A stretch of 64,000 nt of DNA from Haemonchus contortus (Eukaryota > Nematoda > Chromadorea > Rhabditida > Trichostrongylidae): contig LS997566.1 in NCBI GenBank assembly GCA_000469685.2, forward strand, positions 17,240,045 through 17,304,044, written 5' to 3'. The stretch's first letter is position 1. Each line of letters starts with the position of its first letter. A program made the position numbers and the translations under genes. Below, piece after piece: positions 23,051 through 34,740 of this stretch. A model generated the notes under the pieces. The model saw nothing but the letters and a program-made list of their open reading frames with translations. It ran no database searches and was not told the origin of the DNA.

Positions 23051-24740
23051 CGGGATACGCCTCGCATTCGATTTACGTCCAGAATCCCAGTGGATTTTTT
23101 GATGCGTATGTATAATATGCGTATGTGGCCACTTACATAAGCCCCTCTTCGAATTACTACGAGGTCGGAAATTCCTCTAGTTTTCATATGAATCGTCACT
23201 GATGAAAGTGCACTTATGCCTCATCCCCTCCTCTCCTCCTACCACGCCCTACAAATATGTAATTAATAGGGTTGTTGAGAACGACCTAACAAGTCCGAAT
23301 GGATTTCCGCATTTGATAAAAAATGATGATAGCGGAGCATTTGCCATTCATGCTGTACGGGAAGACGTTCCAGAATGACATCCAGAAGCTTCGCTCTCGT
23401 GACATTAGCGTGACCTTTTTTGCACTTTCCTGTACTCGAGAGTTCTTGAGGCCTTCTCGCAATGATGCTTTCCCAGGGCGAGGCAACACAGTTCTCATCC
23501 AGCAAATACCAATGGAATGTGCCATGTTGAAGTATGCCATTCCGTGGGGGATCTGCTGAGGGGGTACGGCTCCTACCCGGTGATTGTATCAATTGTTTCG
23601 GGACATGAAATGTATACTATTTGCAATTATGCGAATTCCTCTCAGCACATTCCTCTTGGAGTGCTGGTTAGCTTATGGGCTGATTCACAGGAAGGTGAGA
23701 TTTTCAGGAGCTACCTGACAGGGAGTTTGAGGATTGGCATTGCTTATGCTATCCTGGTCAGCCATCCCGAGCGATGAAAATATGAAAAAGATATTACTGT
23801 TACCTACACGACTCTGTCTTTGCACGGCATCATTTGTTGTCGGGATTCGACAAAGTAACACGTCGAGCTCCTGACAAGAATCGAAGAATCCGAGGAATAG
23901 CCTTTTGAAATCAAAGGCACAGTTCGGTATCAATTTTGAGTTACCTTTTCCAAGTCGAAGTCAGCAAGCAGAGGCTTTGGCTGGTAATAGTGCACTAGTA
24001 GTGAACAGAGCGAGAAGGTCAGACATTAATGTTACAATTTTCCCATACAAATTCAACGTAAAAACATTCGATTTCTCTGTATAAGCATCTGTCACCAACA
24101 TGCAGTACCACTTTTAACAAATATTTGAGGCAGCTGTCATTGACTGTTGATTTGCTGATGCAAGGACTAGGAATGGAAAGTATTGAGAGGCGGTTCTGGA
24201 TCTTTTTGACAGATATGCACCTCCTACACTTAAATATGACCCGGCTACCTGAAGTCAATGCGGAAATCGTAGCGCGCTCGATTCTTCCAAGCCTTTCCCT
24301 TCATAGCGTGCATGCAGATGCGCGCTCCCGTGGAACTACTGCCGGTTACCGTAAGAATTCAGAGAAAAATACCACCGCCCGAGTCGACCCAGCTCCACAT
24401 CAAAACCTCGCAAAAATCGCTATTGCTCAGAATCCGTAAATGTTCGTCTTATCCATTGCGGCCAAAATGGTGCCCAAAATGAAGCATAAAGAAGAGCGTC
24501 AAGATGTCGACTGGCATAAACAAACTCATGAGGAACTTGACTACCTCCCCTTAAAACACACATAGAAGTCAGTAAATCAGGGTAATGGAATTGATTATAT
24601 AGCAAATATCGGAATTTTTTTCAGCGACCGTTTTGTTTAATTTCTTATGTTCTGTCGTACAGGCAGCTGTGCAGACGGCAATACCCCTTTAAATAGCTGA
24701 GATGCTTTAAATAGCTGGGGTGACCGGAAAATCCAGTCAC
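23051..24740. other. No gene recognised; solo MITE terminus and a possible 5' leader site
   Basis: A MITE terminus (AAAGGCACAGTTCGGTATCA) lies at 23911. Minus-strand frames at 23263-23592 have mixed protein-like composition but no boundaries. At 24610-24623 GGAATTTTTTTCAG is a strong acceptor 125 bp upstream of the secreted gene and may be its trans-splice site. Confidence 0.4.
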
Positions 24741-24747
24741 ATCAAAA

Positions 24748-26953
24748 ATGCGTCTTATCTTCCTTGTGCTATACTTCTTCGTGGTAAGCGCCGAATTGAA
24801 CGGTGAGTTTCTTTTTGAGTCAGCGGCGAAGCGGCATATCTCACAATCTCGATATCTTATGACCACATTAGTCAACGCTACCTACTAACGCTCAAAAACT
24901 AATTTTTCAGAAATTGAGAAAAAAGTTTTCAAAAAGGTCCACAGATGGTACAACCCAAAAATAGTGAGTCACTCGGTAGGTTCAGCTGAATAGAGCAAAG
25001 GTTGTAAAGTTCGTTCTCAGAGGTGGAGTAAGCAATTGGAAGGAAAAGCACTAGAATATTTGAACTCGAAAGATAGTTTGGAGGAGGGCATTATGGTGAT
25101 CGATGGAGAAAAGTTTGCTTTTCTTGATTAGAATAATCCTTTTATCTATCTAAGTATGTGTTGTCATATGTTCAGTACTTACCGAAAAGATAACTCTCTT
25201 ACGCTAGGAGCAAAGCTGCTTGACACATTCAATGGCCCCATGTGGAACGAAACAGAGAAGGTGAGTGATATTGGTGTAAATAAGGCTAATAAAATATTGT
25301 AAAAAATGTTAATTAGTGGGTTTAGGGAAAGATAATCGATAAATTATTGCATAGAAATCTACACCCACTCTCCGTGTACCGTTGGTCCTATAAAAGTATG
25401 TGGGATAGAGCCATTGGAATTAATCAATCCCGGGTCTGGGATGGATCCCCTCACATTCGACTTCCAACTTCAAAATCTTAACGGCTTATTGCTATACAAT
25501 GCCTTGAGATGGCCAGTCGTTGTACAAGCCATTGCCTTTATCCTGCCAAACGAATTTAACCATTTGACCGAACCCGAAGAAATTGAACACTTGATGGTCT
25601 TGGTGGGTATGGATGGGTCCGACTGTACGTGCATGATAATGCACCACTTGCAACTTCACCGCCACCGCTCCCTTAGTCACATTAGAACAGGGCCAATACG
25701 CTACCTTCCGATTTTCATTCAAATGATCCTCTTTTCTTTAGCTTCACATATCACTTCTTTTTTGCGGTGTACATAGCATTTTTTATTAGGTTGGCAAATA
25801 AGTCCTGCGACAAAAAATTTGAAGCGTTGAAAATTTGCATTAACAGCGTGAACACGGTAGCAAGGGTGATAAACTTGTAGGACATTCCCCGGGCAATCAA
25901 CGCATGAGTGAATAAGGGCACGCGTGTGGGCTTTCACAGTATTACGGTCAATGAATGGACAACATCCGATTCGTATCATCACCTTCTACCAAGCACGCCA
26001 AGGAAAAAACGCGGGTGTAGCGGCTCGAAGTATCAGCAATCTATTCGATGCCAGCACTGCTCACCGATCGACGGTCAACAATCGGTTGTATCGCTTCATT
26101 GCAGGAGATACTAGCCTTTGGAGTAATGTAAGCATTGCCCTTTAATTTGATGGAAGTTGAAGGAATCCATCCACTGTGAGATGCTAAACGTGGAGTAGTT
26201 GGACACAGCTATCGCTTGCAACTATGACCCCCTTTATTTGGCCAACCGGTTTAGAGAAGGACGATCAGACCGTAAATCAGGTCCCCACAGAGGGAGAACG
26301 CACGTCGAAAATTCGCTTTAGACTCACGCCAAAAGTTCACCGATCCCGCTTGGTCCCAGGTTACTCATCAGTCGTGCTCCCGGAGTGTTCCCCCTTTTAA
26401 CTACCATGTGCTCCGCCTTTTTGAGCACCCCGTTGGGGAAAGAAAATTCGTAACTTAATGCGATCCAAAAACGGCAGTCAATTACTTCTTCGAATCACAG
26501 CTCCCTCACTCCTGAAGAGATGGCATCAGTGATTGGCTCAAAGGATAGAAGAAGGTTGTTGACTTCTACTGTAAATATTTTTCCGAAAATTGATTGGTAT
26601 GAAAAAATTTAGAAATGATTTAAAAAAGGTCTCCATTTTGTCGCAGGACTTATTTGCCAACCTAATAGTATCTTGAAAGCGGCATACTATAGTGTAGATA
26701 GGGATATATTGGCTGGTGAATATTACGGTTAGCAAATAACATAGTAGTGACTGTTGTTTCTGAATGATATTTTTTTGATTTTTTTCAATTTCTAAAATCT
26801 CACTGAATTTTTATTTCTAGATTAAGGCTAATATTGTTTCACATTCAGCTTACTGACCTACCAGAAGGTTCGCGATACGGATGCAACATCATTTACCAAG
26901 AAGAGTCGACGAGAGATGTTCTAAGATACGCCTGTCTCTACAAGAAAATTTAA
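24748..26953 (+). CDS. Secreted protein gene, divergent CAP/ASP-like (tentative)
   Basis: Exons 24748-24802, 24911-24963, 25021-25112, 25176-25260 and 25326-25395 join in phase across introns of 57-108 bp with GTGAGT/GT...TTTCAG borders; 26849-26953 is a terminal exon. The product starts with a signal peptide (MRLIFLVLYFFVVSA|ELN), continues KKVHRWYNPK, IRWSKQLEGKALEYLNS, DGENTYRKDNSLTLGAKL and WNETEKGKIIDKLL, and ends GSRYGCNIIYQEES...RYACLYKKI-stop. W-x2-L-x3-A, GEN-x-Y and terminal GC...C-x-Y recall CAP-domain (ASP) proteins, but the HxTQxxW box is absent. The fifth exon leaves one base while the last starts in phase 0, so an exon is missing. That interval holds a SINE-like repeat and a mariner, so the gene may be broken. 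Confidence 0.6.
25415..25720 (-). repeat. SINE-like repeat with decayed tRNA-like head
   Basis: Aligns over about 290 bp with 48275-48590: ATTAATC...CCCTCAC, GGCCAGTCGTTGTACAAGCC against GGCCAGCCGATGTACAAGTC, and TTTATCCTGCCAAACGA against TTTATCCTTCCAGACGA. The tRNA-like end is more decayed than in the other copy (GTTGCAAGTGG retained, B box lost). Confidence 0.65.
25786..26665 (+). mobile_element. Internally deleted mariner with intact TIRs
   Basis: The element is flanked by TA on both sides (25784-25785 and 26666-26667). Its termini TTAGGTTGGCAAATAAGTCC and GGACTTATTTGCCAACCTAA are perfect inverted repeats that continue with TGCGACAAAA/TTTTGTCGCA. The plus strand encodes a recognisable N-terminal helix-turn-helix (RIITFYQARQGKNAGVAARS, STVNNRLYRFIAGDTSL). 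A C-terminal piece (YHVLRLFEHPVGERKF, then VVDFYCKYF) follows with stops and frameshifts. At 880 bp it is shorter than the usual 1.25-1.3 kb, so the catalytic centre is largely missing. Confidence 0.92.
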
Positions 26954-27114
26954 CTGAGCTGCTCACACGCTCACTAGGCTTTCTAATGAATCGGTCTTTT
27001 TACTGAAAAACAGCAGCCAACAGAAGTAGAAGTGTACTGTAATTCTACATTGATCCAGACGTGTTGTGCCCTCCAATAGTATTCTCATTGTCAGTAAGGG
27101 TTCAATGAATAGCT

Positions 27115-27290
27115 TAGATCGAAGGCACAGTACGCGATAATTTCTGAGTGCCCGGTTTTTGAAGGATAAAGAAAGATACAGTCTCGAATAGTACAAAAAT
27201 GACGAACAAAGCACAGAAAAGGCGTATAAAAAGAAATATGAGGGCACAGAAAGCCAGTAAAATGAAGGGTTGGACGATTCATCCACTCAT
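27115..27290 (+). repeat. Partial MITE copy (family of 30619-31329)
   Basis: Begins GAAGGCACAGTACGCGATAA at 27122. The words GACGAACAAAGCACAG, AAGGCGTATAAAAAG and AAGGGTTGGACG align with the left part of the intronic copy. The right end is not found. Confidence 0.55.
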
Positions 27291-27459
27291 TTCAAATTTG
27301 TTAGGTCGTATTTCCTCTATCACATCATTGTGAAGTTTCCAGGAGTTCACCAATTTTGTCTGTATCATCAGACGGGAGAAAATTTGAGATACCACTTAGC
27401 AGTTCTCCTCACAAATGGAGTAGAAGCAAATATTTGGACTCTTTTATCGACGAATCCCA

Positions 27460-28150
27460 TGATTCTGTTGTAATCTTAGATGATTTGCGGTTTGCCGAAC
27501 TTATGGACCCATGATGTCTTGTAAAAACCGTGAACAAATCGCGTCTATCCTTCCACTTCAGATACAGTACTCCGTCCTGGTTTTGCTGAAAGTAAACTTG
27601 CCATTTTTTAAAATCCTTGTCCCCAACTTTCGTTGGTATCCTTCTCGAATTTTCCTAAAGTCCCAAACAGGTGGATGCCGCGTTTCAATAAGTTATTAGG
27701 CAGAGTTACGCCCGAAATAGCTATCGGTGCGAAGATGTCTACCTTGATAAAACAGACCGTCCATTAGTTTCATGACTACAGACAGCTACCGTATCCTTCC
27801 ATTAAGGCTCTCTCCCGGGGCAGATCTTGGTCCTCCACGCAAACCACCTTTACAACATGGCTCGGAAAGTTCTATTCCATATTTGTGCCCCTTGGAGGGG
27901 ATGTATTGCCTGAAAACTACTCTGCCATGGAATTGTACTGATGACTAATCAATGCAAGTACTCTTTCAAGTCTGCAGACTTCCTCGCTGTTCGTGTTGAA
28001 CAGTACCAGGAAATTAATGAGCTTGTTAAGCCTGTTGCCATCAAAATGAATATTATCGGCAAAGTGAAGAGAATTCAATATCTTCTCGAGTCCAGTGCAT
28101 CACTTTCCCAGCAATAGAGTACCCAAGTTCCCACCAATACTGGGTCCGCT
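27460..28150 (-). pseudogene. Degenerate piggyBac-like transposase
   Basis: Read from 28150 to 27460, three frames give successive pieces of a piggyBac transposase. They are LHFADNIHFDGNRLNKLI, then FHGRVVFRQYIPSKGHKYGI (the conserved F-[KR]-GR-x3-F-[RK]-QY-[IL]-P-x-K block), and later LKWKDRRDLFTVFTRHHG (the block that in active elements precedes the last catalytic Asp region). Stops and shifts separate them, so it is inactive. Termini were not identified. Confidence 0.8.
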
Positions 28151-28286
28151 ACTCCAATAATCTCTCAGCTTTGGCATCTGCACCATTCCCATTCGTATGC
28201 ATAATCCAACGAGTTCTTTGATCGCGACATGACAAGTATATTGAAAATTAGAATCCTTCACTCACCCACGCCTATTCATTTTTCAG

Positions 28287-28379
28287 ACAATCAGTGAAAA
28301 TCTATCTCCGTTCAAATATACTCCAGAACTTGCTGAGCGAATACTAACAATAAGTCGTCATGAACATCTGCGTCAGTAA
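28287..28379 (+). CDS. Isolated exon resembling part of the 24.7-kb secreted gene
   Basis: ATTTTTCAG|ACAATC opens 30 codons ending in a stop. The product SENLSPFKYTPELAERILTI then SRHEHLRQ has the same arrangement as KIRWSKQLEGKALEYLNS of the gene at 24748 ([KR]-[WY]-[ST]-x2-L-x-[KE]-[KR/A]). It may be a remnant of a third family member. No partner exons were found. Confidence 0.3.
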   Translation, partial: TISENLSPFKYTPELAERILTISRHEHLRQ

Positions 28380-28940
28380 TCCATTCGTCTTCACCCTCGC
28401 TGCCATTTTAATTCCTCTTTCACTACCCAAGTTCCACATTTTTCAACCTAATGAGAACCACACGCTCCCCCTTCCCCCTCCCCCCTCTGTAGCTGGACCT
28501 GGCTAGCTGGACCTGGCTGATCGGATCTATCAGCGTTCGTTATAAACAACCAGAGTTCAATATTGTTCACTTCGTAAAGGCACCGTTTCTGTAGATACCA
28601 TCTGTTATACATGTCGGAAAAAAAACCCGAAAACTTAGCAGATTCACCAATTCAATTAATTAAGCAACAGTAGAAAACAGCATAACAGAAGTACCAAATA
28701 ACAAACATCACAGAGAATAGAATATGTAAAAGAGGCAAAACTGGAACAACGAGAAAACGAAAAAAGCACCTATTCAACTTTCAAAAGGGAATCGAGTACG
28801 AGATAACTCCAATATTAATATGAAACAATCATATATAAAGCTCAGCTAAATAGGTTCCGCCCACATAGAAGAATCACAGAACGGAAATCACTTGTAAGAA
28901 GCTTAAATAATTTTTAATCGTGTTCAACGAACGGAGGAAA

Positions 28941-28946
28941 TTTATT
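28941..28946 (-). terminator. Probable polyadenylation signal of the transporter gene
   Basis: AATAAA on the minus strand, about 110 nt downstream of the transporter stop codon. Position and match are typical of nematode 3' ends. Confidence 0.55.
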
Positions 28947-29055
28947 TGCACCTCGGACGTAACGGGCTGTAGGCGGTGACTCCTCCATCTAACCTTCCCA
29001 GACTTGCCAGAGGGATGAACCCAATCGGTAGCACCTGTTCTAGAGCTTCAGCCTT

Positions 29056-32000
29056 TCACTGAGTATTCTCTTCTTTCTTTAGGAAGTAAGGGATACAGAA
29101 TAGCATGAGACCAGACACCTAAACAAAACATTCAGTATTCCTTGCCCTTAACAACAACAATTAAGCATTTACCAGTAAATTTACGCCGCTGAAAGCAAAT
29201 GACAACGCATAACTATCGCTGATATCAGCAAGGAGCCCAGCTATTGGTGGCCCACCTACAGTGCCAACACCCTTAAATATTGATTTTAAGTCTCTGATGG
29301 GAAACCGAACCTTTGGATACTCACCTGCCAGAAAAGCAGAAGGCCGAAAGCATTGGTGAGCTTATCCAATCCAAGTAGATCGACAAGAATGACACTAGCA
29401 AGGCAAATGTAGGCAGCGAGAAAAAACCCATGCAACGATGCGTAGATTATTAGTGAAATATAACTTTCGTAGAGGAAGCAGAAAGCTGTGAGTAAACCGC
29501 ATATCTGAATAAGATTAGTCAAGCTGTTTCTAGGTAGTTCCTTTTCAGGATAAATAAATTATCGACAAAATAGCCGACTCGTTAGACTCAACAAAAACAA
29601 TACCGAGAGTGATATGTTGTATATCCACAGTCTATTCCGTGGTCTATCATTGCCCCAGCCATAGGGAAGCGGCAGTTTGTGATCAGAGACAATACCAAAC
29701 ACAAGACGACCAATGCTATTACTTAATCCTTAAAAAACGTAAAAAACACCACTGCACAAAACAAAAGTTGGCCAAACGAACTAACCATATGCAGAAAGCG
29801 CAGTTGATGCACTAGTGGGATCAAGACCGACACCACTTTCTGCATGCTTTGGTAGAAAATACAGTGGTGAATTAAAACCGACCGAAGACAGCAAGTTTGA
29901 GATGGCAAAAAGAAGAAAGATGGGATCAAGAAGAAGGGACACCAACCAATTTTCCGAAATCCTCCTGAAATTCCATTTTTGCTGCTGTTCAAGAAGCCTA
30001 TGATAATATAATGCTTCTTGATATTGCCATAGAAAACTAGTGCTATGAAATGCTGCAAACGCTTGCAGCCAGCCTGTAGCGTCTACACAATAACAAAGCC
30101 AAACCTAACCAACCTCCACATGCTTGAGCCTTCCTTATTGTCAGCATTTTCTTGTGCATCTTCGAAAACTTCGTCAGGTGAGTCCTTCATGGCTTGCAAT
30201 ATTTCTGGAGACATAGTACTAATTGTAGATCTGCGTAACGACTCAGTCGACCTAAATCGTTATTCCCATTTAACCAAACTCCAATATGTGCTCTCGCGAC
30301 CAACCTGTCATTCTCTTTGAGTTCTCCACGGTTCTGTTCTTCGGACTTGATCATGGAACTGCTTTCCTGAAGCTTAAGACTTGGAGCGTAAACAAAACTT
30401 AATGACTGAAAAGGTTACTTTCGGAAGGCAATGAGATCTATTCACATCATCCGATGTTTCTTGGGTGTTGTCTTCCTCGCTTACTTCACGAACTGGCAAT
30501 GGGCGAAAGAGAGCACCGCAAGCAACACAAGCCAAGTATACTCCTAAAATACATGAAATTTGCGAGAATTGAATAGTAATTCTAACAAAACAAGCTACTA
30601 AAAAAGATTCGCTTTCACTTAAAAGCACAGTTCATGAAAATATTGGGTATATAACATTAGTCGAATAATAGAAGTTATGGTCCAGAACAGTGCGAAAGTG
30701 AAAAAAGCAAAAACCGGCGTATTCAGAAAAATTAAAACCAGGGGCTGGACGAGGATGCGACGACAAAGCCGCACGGAAGGAGGTTCAGTCGGGTGTGGTG
30801 CGTTAGGAACGAAATGGTCGCGTCGCCGTGAGAGGGGCGTCGCGCGCGAAGGAATGTAGCAGGATGCAGCAGTAGGTAAGAAACATACAAGAACAAAAGT
30901 AGTAATAGTGGAATCATGCATAAAATAATGATCGCATATCGATTGAGCTGTATGAAGAACGCTAGAGCTGTAATAACCGCCAGTAAGTGGTCCGCGATAG
31001 CCGCGTGCGGCAAATCGATTACCCAAAATCGTTCCTAACGCCCGCCTCCCGGTGCAGTCGAGCTCTCAGATGTGTGCGCTGTTTACAAATGGCTACAGTA
31101 AGCTGCCTGGATGCAACGTGTGGGTCCCTGTGCGAAAGTTCTTCAGCCACTACAACGGCTTCATAACTGTCCGCCTTCGTGTCTGCACATCGGCTAAGCG
31201 GTTTTTGAGCCCCTATTACTCCCTATTTAGGCCGCTTCGACCTGTCAGCGTCCCATATGCTATCCTTGGGAATCACAGCTTCATACCATTCCATTCCAGA
31301 AACGATTTTTATCGTTAACTGTGCCCTTACAGCTAACGTTTTGCGCGGCATGTAGGGCTGTGCGGGCCGTCTCCCTCTAAGTGACATGAGATAAGTATAA
31401 CTTTGCACGGGTCTCCGCCGCAACACCCAGCTGCCGCATCAATTAAACGACGCTTCGCCCTAGCATACCACGACTTTCACCATAGCACCTCGGCACGGAA
31501 ACCTGAGGCTTAGTAAAAAAAAAGCAACACTGCGCCGTACCTCACCTTTCATCAAGACCCGGCATAAATCGACTACGGCGAAATGTGGATATCACGCCCA
31601 GTGAATGCTAGTCTATGGTCACTGCGTGATTAACATATCTCCAAGGGAAGCCTCAACTGCTATACTGTCTGTTAGTTTCCTCAAAGACTAAAGAGGGACG
31701 TGCTGTGGGCTACAGAACGGAACAAAACATATTCTTCAAAGGTTGCTGGCACAAACAATGTCAGATTTAGTCAATCTCATGCGAGCTCACCAGTGAATAA
31801 AAGAAAAACAGCCCTCCATCCAAATCGATCGATGATAAACTGATTGATTGGCGAAAATACCATTGTACCGACTCCAGCTCCAGTAATAGCAATTCCAGTC
31901 GCTAAAGAACGACGCCTAAAAGGTTGCGCATTGTTTATCTCCCGTTTGCCGTTCCTTGCAATCACAAATTCGGGAAATATTTAATACTATCTTCATGATT

Positions 32001-33566
32001 TATTACAAGATCTGATGACTCTCAGTTGATGGTCATGGTCAAAACATTGTTGGGCAACTCATGTTTGAAATAGAAATGTGGTTGTGAAGTAAAAAACATT
32101 AGTTATCATGTTGGGCTAGTTTGACTCTCTGCCGTTCTTTGCTAGATAGAGTTGAAGCAGAGCACCAATTGTGTGAGAATAGCAAGATATTAAAGTTCAA
32201 ATGGCATTTTCGTTCATGAAAAACAACTGACTAACCTTTCGAAGTACTTTGTTACAGAGACAATCGCTGGACAATACATCAAGCCGGAACCGATGCCAAT
32301 GATAATTCCCACGGATACGATAATGTGCCACATTGCAGTGGCAAAGTAAGAAGCTGTACATCTGGAAGAAAAAATAGCATATCATTCACAATCAACGCTG
32401 TCCAGGCAATGCTTAATCAAGCGCCATGCAGTGCGGAATGATCTGTCACAACGATTACGAAGTACTTACCCAGCACTAGCTATAATTGCGCCAATGATAG
32501 CTGTCGCTCGACAACCATACATGTTGCACACCCACGATGCTAATGGCCCTGATCCAAGTGTGAATCCGGCAAGAAGAGAGATAATCAACGCAACTACGGT
32601 GTTGTCCGAGTTAAACTCCTGGAAGCTAATTATTCAATAGCTTTAGAGCAGACAGTTATAGCACCATCTAAGACCAATGACTGGTTTTCTTCAGCTTTCT
32701 TCCAATACAAAGCTTCTGTTTCAAAATGCAGGCCGGAGGAAGAGCTGGTGGTCATCCATTAGGTTAGGTTTCGATAGCTCCGAGATGGAGTTTTCTTACA
32801 GCGATATTTCGTTACCCATGGATTTCTCGGCAGGCAAGCATGGTCATAAAAAGGACTTTACATTACAATTACGTATCATTTACAGTTTTATTTACACCTT
32901 GTAGTACAGGGCAACACGGAGGGACGGAGACGGAATACAATGAAGACGTGAATTCGCAGCACCATCGCCAACCTCGGATCTCCGACACAACCAGGGCCTT
33001 GACACCGTTATCCATTGCATATCTTCGCCTTTGGGTGTCCATAAAAGCTATTCGAAAAACAAGGTCCAGAACACCTCAATAAGGAATTGGAATAAAGGAC
33101 ATGAAAACCACCGATCAACGGAGCCGACAAGCCTACCAGGATAACGGAGGTATGCTGCGTAGCAGCATATATACTGGCTATTAAGTTTCTGTTTTTATGA
33201 GAATTGTCCTCAGCGAAAATATAGGAAGCACCGGAAATCATGGACCTTGGAAATCAAAATATACGGAATGAGAATCTGCTCACAACTACGCGATCGAGCG
33301 GGATTTGCTGGCCTTACAAAGTTACAAAGAATATCACTACTCACTACTCACTACTAAATCGCAAAGAAAAAAAGATCTGAGAGGTTCTACACAGAAACAG
33401 AACTAACTTTCATGAGTGTATCGACGAGGACACCAAATGAGTAGGTGAAGCCATCGGCAACTACATGAATAAAAAACGTGCCTATCACGACCATCCAGCC
33501 CCAACCACCATCGGGTGAATACGGTACCAAACGTTTCTTTTTCGAAGACGGAGAGTTTGCTGTCAT
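29056..33566 (-). CDS. Monocarboxylate-transporter-like protein (SLC16/MCT family, MFS)
   Basis: Twelve exons give 509 codons plus stop: 33408-33566, 32470-32618, 32236-32361, 31791-31915, 30419-30543, 30305-30366, 30114-30251, 29786-29964, 29604-29728, 29325-29504, 29173-29271 and 29056-29118. All borders are GT/AG and all phases agree. TTTTTCAG|A-ATG at the start is a probable SL trans-splice site. Signatures are DGGWGWMVV before TM1 (MCT family D/E-G-x-W/Y-GW) and YFERRRSLATGIAITGAG at TM5. A cytoplasmic acidic loop (about residues 200-290) sits between TM6 and TM7, then DPIFLLFAISNLLSSVGF and a further six-helix half ending YFLKKEENTQ. At TM8 the helix reads NSIGR: Arg is kept but the preceding proton-coupling Asp position of MCT1 appears to be Asn, suggesting an orphan-MCT substrate rather than lactate. 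It acts in a membrane as a 12-TM carrier. Substrate unknown. Confidence 0.95.
30619..31329 (+). mobile_element. MITE inside transporter intron 4
   Basis: Left end AAAAGCACAGTTCATGAAAA and right end TTATCGTTAACTGTGCCC are inverted matches of the GGCACAGTTC family. The roughly 700-bp element fills most of the intron between the transporter exons at 31791 and 30543, explaining why this intron is so long. Its interior is shared with 7600-7930 and, inverted, with 22384-23050. Open frames within it are not genes. Confidence 0.75.
32900..33245. other. Unidentified repeat-like sequence in transporter intron 1
   Basis: Intron 1 (32619-33407) contains a minus-strand open stretch (RNLIASIYAATQHTSVILVG then LSAPLIGG) with membrane-like composition, and a GC-richer segment (CAGCACCATCGCCAACCTCG). 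The open stretch is not needed for the transporter model. It may be an insertion or a relic of another gene. Confidence 0.3.
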
Positions 33567-34379
33567 TCTGAAAAATTAACGGTTTTTAATGAGGAAATAG
33601 CCAAAAACAAAGTCGTTGCAAAATGACGATGTAGTAGACTTCAATGAGAGCTCAATAAAAGGGTAGCAAAAGGGTATAGCATGCAATAGCTCGCGGAAAC
33701 ATCATCCAATAAGCAGCTGAGCTAACTTTATTGAAAAATGATGTCGATTTGCCCGAACGCAACGATGGGACCCTATGGCCACGCATGCTTAGGCACGATG
33801 GTCATCGATATACCGTTCTAATAAATCAATAGATCATTTCGGGATGATAACACATTATTTTGATTCCTTTCAGGGGATTTTCATAGTACCAAAATCGTAG
33901 GATTGTAAAACCAACCATCTGTACCAGAGATTTGGCGATATCATGAGACTAAAGAATAGCGGAACCCACTAAACTGGTACCAATTAACTGACCCTGTCCT
34001 ACCCCATCAGTGATTCCAAAGGTGCATCATCAAATCCTCAATTCCACATTACCACGATTTCCCCAATCGCCTAGTGTTCAAAGCTGGCGGTTATGCTTTG
34101 AGACTCTATAAACTAATTCAAATGATCACCTTTGTACGAGAAGCGTCCGATTCATTGTCGAAGAAATTAAGTCGCACGCAAGTCGCGCACGGCGCAGCCA
34201 ACTGCAATCTCGCGATGGGCACGTTTGAATTCAAAAGCTTCGCTATTGAAACTATTTTCCCGCGCGCGGACATTTGAATACAACATCAGTGCTGCCAGCA
34301 TCCTATTTAAAAACCTTTTTCAATCTAAACGCTTGCTATTTAATTTTCTAGTTCAAAGGCATGGAAGAGATATTCAGAT
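33567..34379. other. Upstream region of the transporter gene; nothing specific seen
   Basis: AT-rich with one GC-richer patch (about 34150-34265, including CGCGCGCG). It probably contains the transporter promoter, but no element can be pointed to because trans-splicing hides the transcription start. Confidence 0.3.
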
Positions 34380-34740
34380 AAAATATCAATTCTTGCAATT
34401 GTACAAGAGTTGCCCACATCATGTCAAAACTTTTTAAAATTGGTTTCCACTGTCGCCATGTGTTGAACTGTTGTTGTTGAACTGACATGGGTTGGACTTG
34501 AACAAGTTGTTCGAACTTCCAACATGGAAGTCCCTTGAGATAGTGCAACCTCTACGACGCCGGTGAAACTCGTCCGAAGTGGGTGTGGCACTCACATGAT
34601 ACAATGTCTGTACCCTTATTGTGCTCTATCCCGGACGTTTCTCGACCTAACATCAACACATATGATATCAGGAAGGGTATCGAATCCATCCTATGCAGAA
34701 ATACGAGAAATCATTTTTTCGTGAACTGTCCCCTCAACTA
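34380..34740 (+). mobile_element. MITE-type repeat (family of 41297-41720 and 47357-47750)
   Basis: The words CAAGTTGTTCGAACTTCCAACATGG, split here as CAAGTTGTTCGAACTT and CAACATGGAAGTC, plus GAGATAGTGCA and GTTGTGCCCTATC-like sequence match the repeats downstream of the duplicated ORFs. The right end is TTTTTCGTGAACTGTCCCC, a variant of the family terminus. Confidence 0.6.

Noticed and set aside
33008..33241. Extra exon of the SLC16-like transporter
   Set aside because: The exons at 33408 and 32618 join directly in phase at the conserved position after TM1, so no exon is needed here.
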